Below, in pieces: positions 1 to 8,530 of a stretch of 51,981 nucleotides of DNA. Position 1 is the stretch's first letter; the number at the start of each line of letters is the position of its first letter. This stretch comes from CAYSWH01 sp964434775. Its GTDB lineage: Bacteria > Patescibacteriota > JACMRA01. The stretch covers positions 1 to 51,981 of the forward strand of contig CAYSWH010000008.1 of the NCBI GenBank assembly GCA_964434775.1, read 5' to 3'. The notes beneath the pieces are model-generated. The model was not told the DNA's origin. It saw nothing but the letters and a program-made list of their open reading frames with translations, and ran no database searches. The position numbers were made by a program, and so were the translations under genes.

Positions 1-102
1 ACCCTAGATTGTGAGAGTTTCATCAAGTTTGTCTTGAACATCGGATAGCCCTGGAAACAAGAGGTTTATAAGCCGTTTCCTCAACCAATTCCAATTCTTA
101 AA

Positions 103-1443
103 ATGCTTGGACCAAGCTTTTTGATTTTGGCGACCGGCTTAGGATCAGGGGAAATTATTCTCTGGCCGTATTTAGTCTCTTCCTACGGTTTGGGGGTGGC
201 CTGGTTGGCGATTATCGGAATTACTTTTCAGTATTTTATTAATTTGGAGATTCAAAGATATACTTTGGTAACCGGAGAAAGTGTATTTGTGGGAATGAGT
301 AAAGTCTTTTCTTGGGTTCCTTATTGGCTTATTATATCAACTTTTTTGGGATTTGCTATTCCCGGGACAGTAGCCGCATCAGCTCAGATCTCAGCTCATC
401 TTTTGGGCTTAGGAGATTTTCGTTGGTTAGCAATTATTATGGTTTTGCTAATCGGCGGAGTTTTGAGTATGGGCAAATCAGTCTACCAAGTTCTGGAAAA
501 CGTCAATAAATTAATAATTTTTTTGATTATTCCATGTATTATTATCTTTCTTCTCTGGATAAGTACGCCAAATGATTGGTCGGTTTTAGCTCAGGGAATG
601 GTTGGGCAAGGAGAGGGCTACAGATTTATTCCTCCGGGAGTTCTAATCGCCACTCTTTTCGGAGCTTTTGCCTACTCCGGCTCCGGAGGCAATCTCAACC
701 TTACCCAGTCTTCATATGTTAAGGAAGAGGGTTATGGCATGGGTAAGTATGCAGGTAAATTAAGTGGTTTAACTACAAAACAACCTAAAGAGCTCAAACT
801 AAGTGGAGAAAGGTTTGAAATAAATGAAGAAAATTTAAAGAACTTCAAAAGGTGGTGGAAAAAAATGTCCTTAGAGCATCTTTTGGTATTCTGGGGTGCC
901 GGGCTTTTGTCTCTTTTGCTTTTAATGTTGCTGGCTTATATTACAGCTTACGGAAAACCGCTTGGTGAGGAAGGTGTAGAATTTATCCTAAACCAGGGTT
1001 TAGCTATTCAAAATAATATTCACCCATTTGTAGGTGTTTTCTTTTTGATTGGTTTAGCTGTAATGCTTTTTCAGAGTCAAATGGGAGTTTATGATGCTTC
1101 GATCAGAATTGTAGCCGAAAATTTTGCTATCAAAAAACTTGAAAAAAAGAAAGAGAAGACTATAAACCTTTCCAAGATTTACTACGTTTGTCTCTGGGGG
1201 CAAATTCTCTTGAGTATTATTCTTTTTTTGGCCGGTTTTTATGATCCGGTTGTACTAGTAACTATTGCTTCAGTGATCAACGCTGTTTCCATGTTTATTC
1301 ACATAGGTCTGGTTAACTGGACCAACCATAGATTGCTCCCAAAAGAAACTCAGGCTCCTCTCTGGCGAAAAGCCTTGATTCTTTTAATTTTTGCCGTATT
1401 TGGAGTATTCAGCTTGGTAACTTTGCAAAGCTCGTTCTTTTAA
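103..1443 (+). CDS. NRAMP-superfamily membrane transporter, atypical TM1
   Basis: Hydrophobic 446-residue protein with about eleven predicted membrane segments. The opening GPSFLILATG and the later SSYVKEEGYGMG stretch match the NRAMP (MntH/SLC11) fold, where proton-coupled divalent metal uptake is usual. The canonical DPGN metal-binding motif of TM1 is replaced by GLGSGE, so transport of Mn or Fe should not be assumed. A charged insert of about 45 residues (roughly residues 215-260) sits in a loop. The frame upstream of the ATG stays open back to the stop at 46-48 and reads like family sequence (PIPILKMLGPSF), yet has no ATG, GTG or TTG, so the true N-terminus may lie slightly upstream or be damaged. 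Confidence 0.75.
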   Translation: MLGPSFLILATGLGSGEIILWPYLVSSYGLGVAWLAIIGITFQYFINLEIQRYTLVTGESVFVGMSKVFSWVPYWLIISTFLGFAIPGTVAASAQISAHLLGLGDFRWLAIIMVLLIGGVLSMGKSVYQVLENVNKLIIFLIIPCIIIFLLWISTPNDWSVLAQGMVGQGEGYRFIPPGVLIATLFGAFAYSGSGGNLNLTQSSYVKEEGYGMGKYAGKLSGLTTKQPKELKLSGERFEINEENLKNFKRWWKKMSLEHLLVFWGAGLLSLLLLMLLAYITAYGKPLGEEGVEFILNQGLAIQNNIHPFVGVFFLIGLAVMLFQSQMGVYDASIRIVAENFAIKKLEKKKEKTINLSKIYYVCLWGQILLSIILFLAGFYDPVVLVTIASVINAVSMFIHIGLVNWTNHRLLPKETQAPLWRKALILLIFAVFGVFSLVTLQSSFF

Positions 1444-1484
1444 GGTCGTTTTAAAGGTTATGAAACTTGCTATTCAAATATTTT

Positions 1485-1780
1485 TTACAGGTCAAACACT
1501 TCAAACAAAACTTGAATGGTTTTTGTTATGCAATTTAATCTCATTTCACGTAGCACCGGCACCGCAACCATCGCTGATAACTAATATTAATTGTCTACCA
1601 GTTAATATTTCATCTCCTCTTACTGAGATACTCCCCAAGGAATAGAGTTTTAAATCAGATATTTTGCCTATAAACTTCTACTTTAAGAAAGGATCCGTTT
1701 CCACTGTTGTAGTTTTCCGGCTTGTGACAGCTGCTTGTCTACCTATTTTTTTATAGTCTTGAAACCGCGAATACACTTTA
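1485..1780 (-). pseudogene. Decayed M23 (lysostaphin-like) peptidase remnant
   Basis: No intact gene occupies 1444-2089. On the minus strand three frames joined in order give a recognisable M23 domain tail: YNSGNGSFLKVEVYRQN, then LKLYSLGSISVRGDE followed by DGCGAGAT, then EMRLN. This matches the family pattern of a GNGxxVxV strand, a VxxGDxVxxGQ turn, a GxGxGxHLHFEMRLN ending. At least two frameshifts and loss of the HxH zinc motif mean it is inactive. An extended -10 (TATAAT on the minus strand, 1931-1936) may be the remains of its promoter. The reading is by eye and would need a translated search to confirm. Confidence 0.5.
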
Positions 1781-2042
1781 TCTCAAAGCTTATAGTTAAG
1801 ACTTTCATAGTAATACAAGGATTGTATATCCTTGATTTTGATTTCATTTGAATTGGGTTTTACTGCTTCGTACTCCTTTCCGAAGAGCTCTGTTTAGCCC
1901 TTAATTTTTATTCCTAGTTATCTTTACGTCATTATAACAGACTTATTCATCTATGACCCGAAAATAATAATTTTCCCTGATTATCGGTCTCCAGAGGGTT
2001 TCTTAACTTTTCAATTTTAATTTTATACGAAGTCCCGAGAAA

Positions 2043-2071
2043 TTGACATTAAGTAAAAATGGAAGCAAAAT
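2043..2071 (+). promoter_or_regulatory. Promoter of the LRR protein gene
   Basis: TTGACA at 2043-2048 and CAAAAT at 2066-2071 are separated by 17 bp. Transcription would begin about 12 nt before the ATG at 2090. An AAGGAAG stretch lies at the likely start but too far from the ATG to be a normal ribosome binding site. Confidence 0.55.
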
Positions 2072-2089
2072 AAGGAAGTTATTTATATT

Positions 2090-3286
2090 ATGCTGGGGTT
2101 TTTGAGACGGCTCGTAGTTGGTAAACAAGGGAGGCGGAAAGTGGCCGGGGTAGTTCTCAATGACCCCGATTACCAATTTCTGCAACACCTGTCTAATAGG
2201 ACCAAACTTACTCCGGAACAACTGATAGTTATAATAAATGGTAAACGGAATTTTTTTAATCAACTTTTGGAAAAAACCTTTGGACAGGAAGCAATTGTAG
2301 AAGGACAAATTCGTCGACTCTATTTTGACGGACAGCTCCGTGGATTGGGTCATCTGGACTTATCACTATTGCCTAATCTGACCTCTTTATACTGCCGCAA
2401 CAGTGATTTGAAGTCCATTAATCTTAGTAAGAACACCAATCTTCTCTGGCTTGACTGTAGCGGCAATCCTTTAAGAAAAATAAATTTGAGTCAAAACACC
2501 TCCTTACGCACATTGGTTTGCAAAGCCTGCCAACTTAATTCTTTGGATTTAAGCAAAAATATCAACCTCCACTATTTGGCAGTTAATGATAACAATTTGC
2601 GCCAAATAGACCTGAATAATTTGGTAAATCTTAAAGTTTTCGGTTGCGATAATAATGGCTTAGAAAGTATTGTTTTTCCCTTATACAATAAGATAGACAC
2701 CTTAAGTATAAGCTATAATAAGATTAATAGCTTGGATCTGCGTAAATTTAAAAGATTAACTAAGTTCAGTTGTGTTTCCAATCTTTTGGAAGAGTTGGAT
2801 TTGAGCGGTAATCCGCTTCTGGAATGGTTCTGGTGCAGTAAGAATAATCTAAGAAAACTGGACCTTAGCACAAATAATTGGTTGGTGGGAGTGTGGCTTG
2901 ATCACAACCGATTAGTAAATCTTCTACTGCCAAGATCTAAAAAGCTGAGAGACCTTTATTTGCATTATAATTATGTAGAACGTTTGGAAGTTGGAATGTA
3001 CGAAAACCTGGAGAGGTTAAACTGCTCGCAAAACCTTATCCCTAGTCTTGATCTGAGAAATAACTATAAGCTAAAGGAATTAGCATGTAGTAATAACCGA
3101 TTAATTGAGCTTAGGCTTCCGATTACTCCGGAATTCAACTATTTGGTTTGTAACCGAAATCATATTAAAACTTTGGAAAACTTGCCTGCTAATTTTAATA
3201 ACTTACAAGATCTCTTGACAGATTATGGACAAAAGGGCAATCCTAGGGTGGATAATCTAAGAAAAAACTATACCCTATATCCTTAA
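2090..3286 (+). CDS. Leucine-rich repeat protein
   Basis: 398 residues. After a basic N-terminal region of about 75 residues with no signal peptide, at least eleven repeats of 20-23 residues run to near the C-terminus. The repeat pattern is LxxLxCsxNxLxxLDLSxN, with a cysteine or alanine at the conserved position (for example LLWLDCSGNPLRKINLS). This is the LRR style common in Bacteroidetes-like and CPR proteins and should fold as a curved solenoid for protein binding. No catalytic domain, anchor or sorting motif is visible, so the partner is unknown. It stands alone between the M23 remnant and signal peptidase I with its own promoter. Confidence 0.8.
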   Translation: MLGFLRRLVVGKQGRRKVAGVVLNDPDYQFLQHLSNRTKLTPEQLIVIINGKRNFFNQLLEKTFGQEAIVEGQIRRLYFDGQLRGLGHLDLSLLPNLTSLYCRNSDLKSINLSKNTNLLWLDCSGNPLRKINLSQNTSLRTLVCKACQLNSLDLSKNINLHYLAVNDNNLRQIDLNNLVNLKVFGCDNNGLESIVFPLYNKIDTLSISYNKINSLDLRKFKRLTKFSCVSNLLEELDLSGNPLLEWFWCSKNNLRKLDLSTNNWLVGVWLDHNRLVNLLLPRSKKLRDLYLHYNYVERLEVGMYENLERLNCSQNLIPSLDLRNNYKLKELACSNNRLIELRLPITPEFNYLVCNRNHIKTLENLPANFNNLQDLLTDYGQKGNPRVDNLRKNYTLYP

Positions 3287-3415
3287 TTTCTAAATGTATT
3301 TTTTGAAAAAAGATGTTGAATTTGTAGCTAAAAGGTTTGTTTGTTCATGAAAAAACTTAAGATAAATTAAGCCTATAAACATTTTTAATACGAGAAAAAA
3401 GTAGTGACACTTTGA

Positions 3416-3444
3416 TTGACAAAACTTATTTTTGAGATTAAATT
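3416..3444 (+). promoter_or_regulatory. lepB promoter, decides the start codon
   Basis: TTGACA (3416-3421), 17 bp spacer, TAAATT (3439-3444). The predicted transcription start is at about 3451, so the open frame's TTG at 3416 lies inside the -35 box and cannot be the start. The ATG at 3452 would be the first codon of a leaderless mRNA. Confidence 0.65.
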
Positions 3445-3451
3445 TTTTATC

Positions 3452-4189
3452 ATGCAGATGGCCCGGGAAAACGTTCAAAACAAAAACGTATTCATAGTTA
3501 CATTATCGTTTATAGCTAATTTATTTTGGACTCTTCTATGGATTGTAACATTTGCCTTGTTAATCCTTAGAATATTTGTCTTTCAGCAGGTAAATGTAGT
3601 TGGTGTGAGTATGCAGCCGAACTATTTTGGCGACGAGCAGTTGATTATCAATCAAATAGACAGGACGATTCAAAGAGGTCAGGTGGTGGCTGTCTATAGA
3701 GATAATGAGGTGGCCAAAAATGCTAATTATTTCACCAGGTTTGATCAAAATACGGTTTTCTTTCTTAAAAGGGTCATAGGGCTTCCGGGTGAAGAATTGG
3801 AAATAATAGACGGAAAAGTAATTATTTATAATGAGAGATTTCCTGAAGGGGTGGTATTGATTGAAAACTACTTACCGGAGCAAGAAGAGTGTAATGAAAA
3901 ATATTTTACCAAAACTCTGATTCCTGAAGGTGAATATTTTTTAATGGGAGACAACCGTTGTAACAGCTTTGATTCCAGAGGTCACGGGCCTTTTCATGAG
4001 TATGCAATTTTGGGACAAGAAACCGTCAAGTTTTGGCCGCTAGAAAAACTGGAAGTTTTTCATTTACCGGATTATAAATTTAGAAACCTGAGCTTGGAAG
4101 AAAAGCAACTTTTACAAGTTTATCGCGAGCATGCTGCCTTAAAACCTGACAACCCTTTGACTGAAAACAGACCTATACTTAGCAATTAA
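3452..4189 (+). CDS. lepB: Signal peptidase I
   Basis: Membrane-bound serine protease that removes signal peptides from exported proteins. From the ATG at 3452 the protein has 245 residues: one N-terminal membrane helix, the catalytic serine in GVSMQPN (about Ser53), the general-base lysine in FLKRVIGLPGE (about Lys106) and the conserved GDNRCNSFDSRG box. All S26 family boxes are present in order. I prefer 3452 (or the ATG at 3458) over the TTG at 3416 because the latter overlaps the -35 element. The insert between the serine and lysine boxes is short, as in Gram-positive enzymes. Confidence 0.93.
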   Translation: MQMARENVQNKNVFIVTLSFIANLFWTLLWIVTFALLILRIFVFQQVNVVGVSMQPNYFGDEQLIINQIDRTIQRGQVVAVYRDNEVAKNANYFTRFDQNTVFFLKRVIGLPGEELEIIDGKVIIYNERFPEGVVLIENYLPEQEECNEKYFTKTLIPEGEYFLMGDNRCNSFDSRGHGPFHEYAILGQETVKFWPLEKLEVFHLPDYKFRNLSLEEKQLLQVYREHAALKPDNPLTENRPILSN

Positions 4190-4338
4190 TCTTACCGAAT
4201 AATTTGTTTTCGTTAATAAGATTCTGTTTTCTTGGCTATTCTAAATCCTTTTATTTTTTTACAAAGGTCGGGCTTATAATTTTACCGGAGGAGGAGATTA
4301 TTTATTGCCGCAAGTTGTAGTAGAGCCCGGATAAGTGA

Positions 4339-4369
4339 TTGACAAACTTGAAAAGTAAAGTCCTAATAA
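4339..4369 (+). promoter_or_regulatory. map promoter
   Basis: TTGACA at 4339-4344 and TAATAA at 4364-4369, spacer 19 bp, slightly long. The start of transcription would fall about 7 nt before the ATG at 4383, leaving no room for a Shine-Dalgarno site. Upstream (4260-4332) a CGGGCT/AGCCCG pair brackets a purine-rich tract of unknown meaning. Confidence 0.5.
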
Positions 4370-4382
4370 TATGAAATAAAAC

Positions 4383-5156
4383 ATGTCAATAATAAAAAGT
4401 CCCGAAGATTTAAAAAAACTAAGGTATAGTTGCAAGATTTTAATGTCTTGTTATCATCTTCTGAAAAAAAAAGTTAAGCCGGGGGTTTCGGCAGGTGAGC
4501 TGGACAAATTTGCCAAAGAGTATATCCGTGATTATCAAGCCGAACCTAGTTTTTTGGGTTACAAGGGTTTTAAATACGCCGTCTGCGTATCGATTGATGA
4601 TGAAATCGTGCATGGTACTGCTCCGGAAAAGAAAATTATTCCTGAAAATTGTTTGGTAAGTCTTGATATGGGGGTTAACTATCAGGGGCTTTTTAGTGAT
4701 GCTGCTCTAAGCTTGGAAGTAGGAGTATTAGATACAAGAATTTCAAAGCTTTCCGAAGACACCAAAAAATCTCTATGGAGAGGGATAAAGGCTGTAAAAC
4801 CAAGAGCCAAAACCGGTGATATTGGAGTCGCTATTGACAAGATAGCCAAAGAAAACGGTTATGGAAATATTTTTGAACTTGGCGGGCATGGAGTAGGTTA
4901 TAGTGTACATGATGAACCTTTTATTCAGCAAACAGGTTTGGGAGGCAAGGGTTCTACCCTTTTTGAGAATCAAGTGATTGCGATTGAACCCATGTTTACC
5001 CTCGGGAGCAGTCGGATAGTTGTAGATGAAGAAGATGATTGGACTGTTTATACTTCTGACGGGAGTATCTCCGCTCACTGGGAACATACTGTCTTGGTTA
5101 CAAAAAAAGGACATGAAGTCTTGACCGACATACCGGAAAAAGAGCTTTTGGATTAA
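4383..5156 (+). CDS. map: Methionine aminopeptidase, type I
   Basis: Cytoplasmic metalloprotease that removes the initiator methionine from new proteins. The 257-residue pita-bread fold keeps all five metal ligands: Asp95 and Asp106 (SLDMGVNYQGLFSDAA), His169 (GGHGVGYSVHDEP), Glu202 (IEPMFTLG) and Glu234 (WEHTVLV), plus His77 and His176 of the active site. There is no N-terminal zinc-finger extension. Unlike the usual adk-map-infA cluster, it stands alone with its own promoter. Confidence 0.95.
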   Translation: MSIIKSPEDLKKLRYSCKILMSCYHLLKKKVKPGVSAGELDKFAKEYIRDYQAEPSFLGYKGFKYAVCVSIDDEIVHGTAPEKKIIPENCLVSLDMGVNYQGLFSDAALSLEVGVLDTRISKLSEDTKKSLWRGIKAVKPRAKTGDIGVAIDKIAKENGYGNIFELGGHGVGYSVHDEPFIQQTGLGGKGSTLFENQVIAIEPMFTLGSSRIVVDEEDDWTVYTSDGSISAHWEHTVLVTKKGHEVLTDIPEKELLD

Positions 5157-5303
5157 ATTATAGTTAGTTTTTTAAGTTTTTTCGTCATTGAATGAATGGC
5201 AATAGCCTTTTGGACTCAAATAAATTTAAATTAGGATATTTAAACATTTTATTGTTATCCAAAACAACTTTGAAAAAGAGATAAACCAGTAATTTGTGAT
5301 TTC

Positions 5304-5332
5304 AAAAAAGTCCCAACCTGATCTGAGTTGGG
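5304..5332 (-). terminator. Intrinsic terminator for the minus-strand pseudouridine synthase gene
   Basis: On the minus strand a stem CCCAAC / GTTGGG (5312-5332) with a 9-nt loop is followed by ACTTTTTTG. It lies beyond the 3' end of the RluA-type gene, on the far side of the dispersed repeat, so the repeat would be transcribed as part of that gene's 3' UTR. Confidence 0.6.
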
Positions 5333-5334
5333 TA

Positions 5335-5591
5335 TATAGCTATCTCCTCTTAAAACTAGACATTTCCAAATTTTTCTCCGTCATTTGCCAAGTGGTCATC
5401 CTGAATTTGTAACCTTGTCGTCCTGAAAACCAAAACCGCCCCGTCATCCTGAATTTATTTCAGGATCCCGTTCAAAACTGGATTCCGAAACGAGTTCGGA
5501 ATGACAATTATTATTTCAGGATCTATTCAAAGAGATGCCGAAACAAGTTTACCGTGACAAGTCTGTATAGGTTATATTCGGATCGACTATA
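5335..5591. repeat. Dispersed MITE-like element, copy 1 (long form)
   Basis: A 257-bp block shared with 25420-25547 and, inverted, with 28651-28852. It begins TATAGCTATCTCC and ends GGATCGACTATA, giving imperfect terminal inverted repeats of the TATAG..ATC type. The interior contains the palindromic hairpin CCTGAATTTATTTCAGG, the ATGCCGAAACAAGTT segment and the TTGCCAAGTGGTCATCCTG segment. This copy has an extra internal segment (about 5427-5525) with a second CCTGAATTTATTTCAGG-like hairpin. No open reading frame is present, so it would depend on an enzyme supplied elsewhere. Confidence 0.75.
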
Positions 5592-5628
5592 ATAAAGTTA
5601 AATTTGAAATAATCTGTGGTACCTTGAA

Positions 5629-6747
5629 TTATCGGAAATAACTTTGAAAATCATGAAGTTGATAGACAACTCTTCGTCCTTCTACGTTTCTAAACTCCAA
5701 ATAATTGGCCAGCAAGCAATAATCAACTTTGCCGAATATTTTATCTCTTAGTTTTTGAAAGTCGGTTGAGCTGGTTGAAAAGACCTCATTTGAGCTTATT
5801 TGAATTTTTTTGATTAAATCCTGATTTTCTTCGGGTAAGGAAACGACTTCCTCTTTTTTTAAACTTTGTTTGATAAAATCAAACGGAGATTGACTGCCGG
5901 GCAGTAATCTGGGCTTGCGATTATAAATATTCTCATTCACTAAAGGAAAGCCGACAGCTTCAGCTTGGAGTCTGATTTGATGCATACGTCCGGTCTTAAT
6001 ATCAACTTCCGCTAAAGTTACATCAGCCTCGTCACAGGTACAAATTGGCCTAAAAATTGAAATTGCCTCCCTATAATTTTGATCATAGTTTATAGCTTCG
6101 GCTTGACTCCAAAATAACTTCTGCCTGATAGGGTTTCTTTGGTTTCTATTCTGCCAACTTTGAATCAGCAGGGTTTTACTGAGTTTGCCCGAAAGCACTG
6201 TCAGATACTTTTTGCATATCTCTCTTTGTCTAAACTGATCTTGAAAAAACTTCAGATTTTCCTCGCTTTTGGCTACTAAAATCAACCCTTGAGTGTTCTT
6301 GTCCAAGCGGTGAACCAGTCCGGCGGAAATCGAACCATTGGATTTTTCTTTTGGTGTTAACTTTGAATTTAAATCGGTACTTTTTTTCAAGATTTTTTTT
6401 TGCTCCGGGTAATTTTGAATCAGCCAGAAAAGTAAATTATCTTCTTGATGACCACTTCCGGGTTGAACAACCAATCCGTAGGGTTTGAATAAAACGAGAT
6501 AATCCTCAGTTTCCTCAATAATCTTGATTTTTGAAAAATCACCCTTGTTTCTATATGGCCAATTGTTAAGTCGTATATTTTGCCAGTCGTAAACCCAGTG
6601 TAGACGATTGGTAATTAATTCTCCTTCAACAAATACGCCGTGTTCCTCAATATTTCTTTGAATCTCCGGTTTGGTATAATCCTCAATGGTATAGTTCTTT
6701 ATTTTACTACTGAGAAACTTATGCAATCTGGTTTTTTGACTTGTCAT
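5629..6747 (-). CDS. RluA/RluD-family 23S rRNA pseudouridine synthase
   Basis: Converts specific uridines of 23S rRNA (or tRNA) to pseudouridine. The 372 residues start with an S4-like region (LHKFLSSK...GVFVEGELI) and continue with the catalytic domain: YLVLFKPYGLVVQPG, the signature AGLVHRLDKNTQG whose Asp is catalytic, KKYLTVLSG and IKTGRMHQIRLQAEAVG. The middle carries a lineage-specific insertion and the C-terminus extends about 70 residues past the usual end. The target uridine cannot be read from sequence. Monocistronic; its terminator is predicted at 5304-5332. Confidence 0.88.
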   Translation of the reverse strand: MTSQKTRLHKFLSSKIKNYTIEDYTKPEIQRNIEEHGVFVEGELITNRLHWVYDWQNIRLNNWPYRNKGDFSKIKIIEETEDYLVLFKPYGLVVQPGSGHQEDNLLFWLIQNYPEQKKILKKSTDLNSKLTPKEKSNGSISAGLVHRLDKNTQGLILVAKSEENLKFFQDQFRQREICKKYLTVLSGKLSKTLLIQSWQNRNQRNPIRQKLFWSQAEAINYDQNYREAISIFRPICTCDEADVTLAEVDIKTGRMHQIRLQAEAVGFPLVNENIYNRKPRLLPGSQSPFDFIKQSLKKEEVVSLPEENQDLIKKIQISSNEVFSTSSTDFQKLRDKIFGKVDYCLLANYLEFRNVEGRRVVYQLHDFQSYFR

Positions 6748-6788
6748 TGATTAGCTGTTATTTTTCACCTTAAAAATAAATCGGACCC

Positions 6789-7013
6789 CTATACTTGTTT
6801 TTCGAATTTAAAAAACAATTTATTATATTTTTGTTCATTTTCTTCAATAGACTTTTTCAATCAATTTAATTCTTGAAAATCAAAACCATATTCATATTCT
6901 TGTGGGATCTTTGCATATTCACTTCTATATTCTTCTGCAAGGTCTCTCGCGGATATTATTATTTGGTGCGTTTGTTGAAATTTAGCTTCTGGAGGCAAGG
7001 TAGATTTGCTATT
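6789..7013 (-). pseudogene. Remnant of an unidentified protein gene, interrupted by TGA
   Basis: The 412-bp gap 6748-7159 is not plain spacer. One minus-strand frame reads from 7013 to the TAG at 6789-6791 as a charged, protein-like sequence (LPPEAKFQQTHQIIISARDL, later SEYAKIPQEYEYGFDFQELN), broken by an in-frame TGA at 6861-6863 and continuing LKKSIEENEQKYNKLF. There is no plausible start codon. TGA is a true stop elsewhere in this window, so this is more likely a decayed C-terminal fragment than recoding. The family is not recognised. Confidence 0.4.
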
Positions 7014-7159
7014 TTAAATAAAATGGTTTTAATTAGAACTTGTTTTTTTAAGATAAATTATTAGTAAAAAAACGTTGTTTGGTCAAAGATTTTATTATTG
7101 ATTTTTATTAAAAGAGATTTTAGTTAAGGCTTTTATGGGAATTTACAGAATCAGCATTT

Positions 7160-8371
7160 ATGCACACTTATCTTGATTACGCCTCTTCTACACCGATTGA
7201 TCCGAAAGTCTTGGAAGAATATCTCAAAGCTTCTAACGAGGCCTGGGCCAACCCTTCTTCTTACCACGGTTATGGTCAAAAAGCCAAAAATTATCTGGAA
7301 GATTCCAGACGAGTAGTTGCCGAGCATTTTCAAGTCAAGCCAATAGAAGTTTATTTTACCTCTTCGGCCACGGAGGCAAACAACTTAGTTTTTTACGGGG
7401 TTGTCGGGAAATTTTTGAATCGTCTTGAGAAAGACATTAAGAATTCAAATTTAAGATTGAAGCCGGAAAAAATTCATGTTTTAATTTCCGCCATTGAACA
7501 TGATTCGGTGCTTAAATTTAAAAACCGATTTGACCCTGAGTCGGTGGAAGTAGAGCTCGTAGAGGTGAGTTCAGAAGGTTTAATTGATCCAGATCTATTG
7601 ATCTCAAAAATCAAAGAAAACACGATTTTGATTAGTTTGATATGGGTAAATAACGAAATTGGCACGATTCAACCGGTCAGAGAAGTCGCTAAAAAGCTTG
7701 AAAAGCTAAATATTAGTCGAAAGAAAAAAGGTTTTCCAAAGGTCCTTTTTCATACTGATGCTTCACAGGCAATAAATTATCTAGAACCGGATTTTGAAAA
7801 CTACAGACCTGATCTTCTAACCTTTTCCGGGCAAAAAATATATGCCCCCAAGGGGGCCGCTTGTTTGATTGTAAAAGAAGTTGTTTACCTAAAGCCTTTT
7901 ATTATGGGTGGGGGGCAAGAATCAAATTTGCGCAGCGGAACTGAAAATGTACCGGCTATCTGGGCTCTGGCTAGAGCACTGAAATTATGTGAATCAACTA
8001 GAAAGCAAGAAAGTGAAAGGTTGCTTGTGATAAGAGATTATTTGGTGAAAAGAGTTTTGGGGTTGATATCGGGTAGTTCAATAAATGGATTTTGGAACTT
8101 GAGGGATTCTAAAAAAAGAATAGTGAATAATATAAATTTCGCTTTTGAGAGTGTTAATTTGGAAGAACTATTAACCTATTTGGACTTACACGGCTTTGCT
8201 GTATCTTCCGGAAGCGGTTGTCATAGCGGTAGTCTACAAAAGAGTTCTGTTTTGAAAGCTATAGGGGTAGATCAAAAGACTACTGCAAACCTTAGAATTA
8301 GCTTGGGAAGGCAGACAAAAAAAGAAGAAATAAAAGAATTAACAGAAACCTTAGAAAGGTTTTGGAACTAA
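7160..8371 (+). CDS. Cysteine desulfurase (NifS/IscS class V aminotransferase)
   Basis: PLP enzyme that takes sulfur from L-cysteine for iron-sulfur clusters or tRNA thiolation. The 403 residues contain AIEHDSVL (His114, stacking on PLP), HTDASQA (Asp200, Gln203), SGQKIYAPKG with Lys226 forming the Schiff base, and the mobile-loop cysteine in SGSGCHSG (Cys354). The loop sequence differs from the common SSGSAC. No iscU, mnmA or suf gene is adjacent, so the sulfur acceptor is unknown. The ATG at 7160 has no clear ribosome binding site. Confidence 0.9.
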   Translation: MHTYLDYASSTPIDPKVLEEYLKASNEAWANPSSYHGYGQKAKNYLEDSRRVVAEHFQVKPIEVYFTSSATEANNLVFYGVVGKFLNRLEKDIKNSNLRLKPEKIHVLISAIEHDSVLKFKNRFDPESVEVELVEVSSEGLIDPDLLISKIKENTILISLIWVNNEIGTIQPVREVAKKLEKLNISRKKKGFPKVLFHTDASQAINYLEPDFENYRPDLLTFSGQKIYAPKGAACLIVKEVVYLKPFIMGGGQESNLRSGTENVPAIWALARALKLCESTRKQESERLLVIRDYLVKRVLGLISGSSINGFWNLRDSKKRIVNNINFAFESVNLEELLTYLDLHGFAVSSGSGCHSGSLQKSSVLKAIGVDQKTTANLRISLGRQTKKEEIKELTETLERFWN

Positions 8372-8530
8372 TGTCTACTATAATAATTTTGAATTACTGT
8401 AAGAAAATAAATTAGGTCAGTTAAATTAATATAAGAACATGTTGTAATTAAATAGTAGAGAATTTAAATTCAGTATACTTGACCGAAAGATAATTATATA
8501 TCAAAATAAATTTTCTTTTTAGTAGAAAAT

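Noticed and set aside
1460..1645. 61-residue plus-strand frame
   Set aside because: It is antisense to the M23 remnant, and its composition does not look like a protein.
4266..4333. CGGGCT/AGCCCG pair around GGAGGAGGAG and a nine-codon frame before map
   Set aside because: The loop is long, no promoter with good spacing was found and the peptide is too short to judge.
6873..7064. 63-residue plus-strand frame in the gap before the cysteine desulfurase
   Set aside because: Antisense to the more protein-like minus-strand remnant; hydrophobic by AT-richness only.
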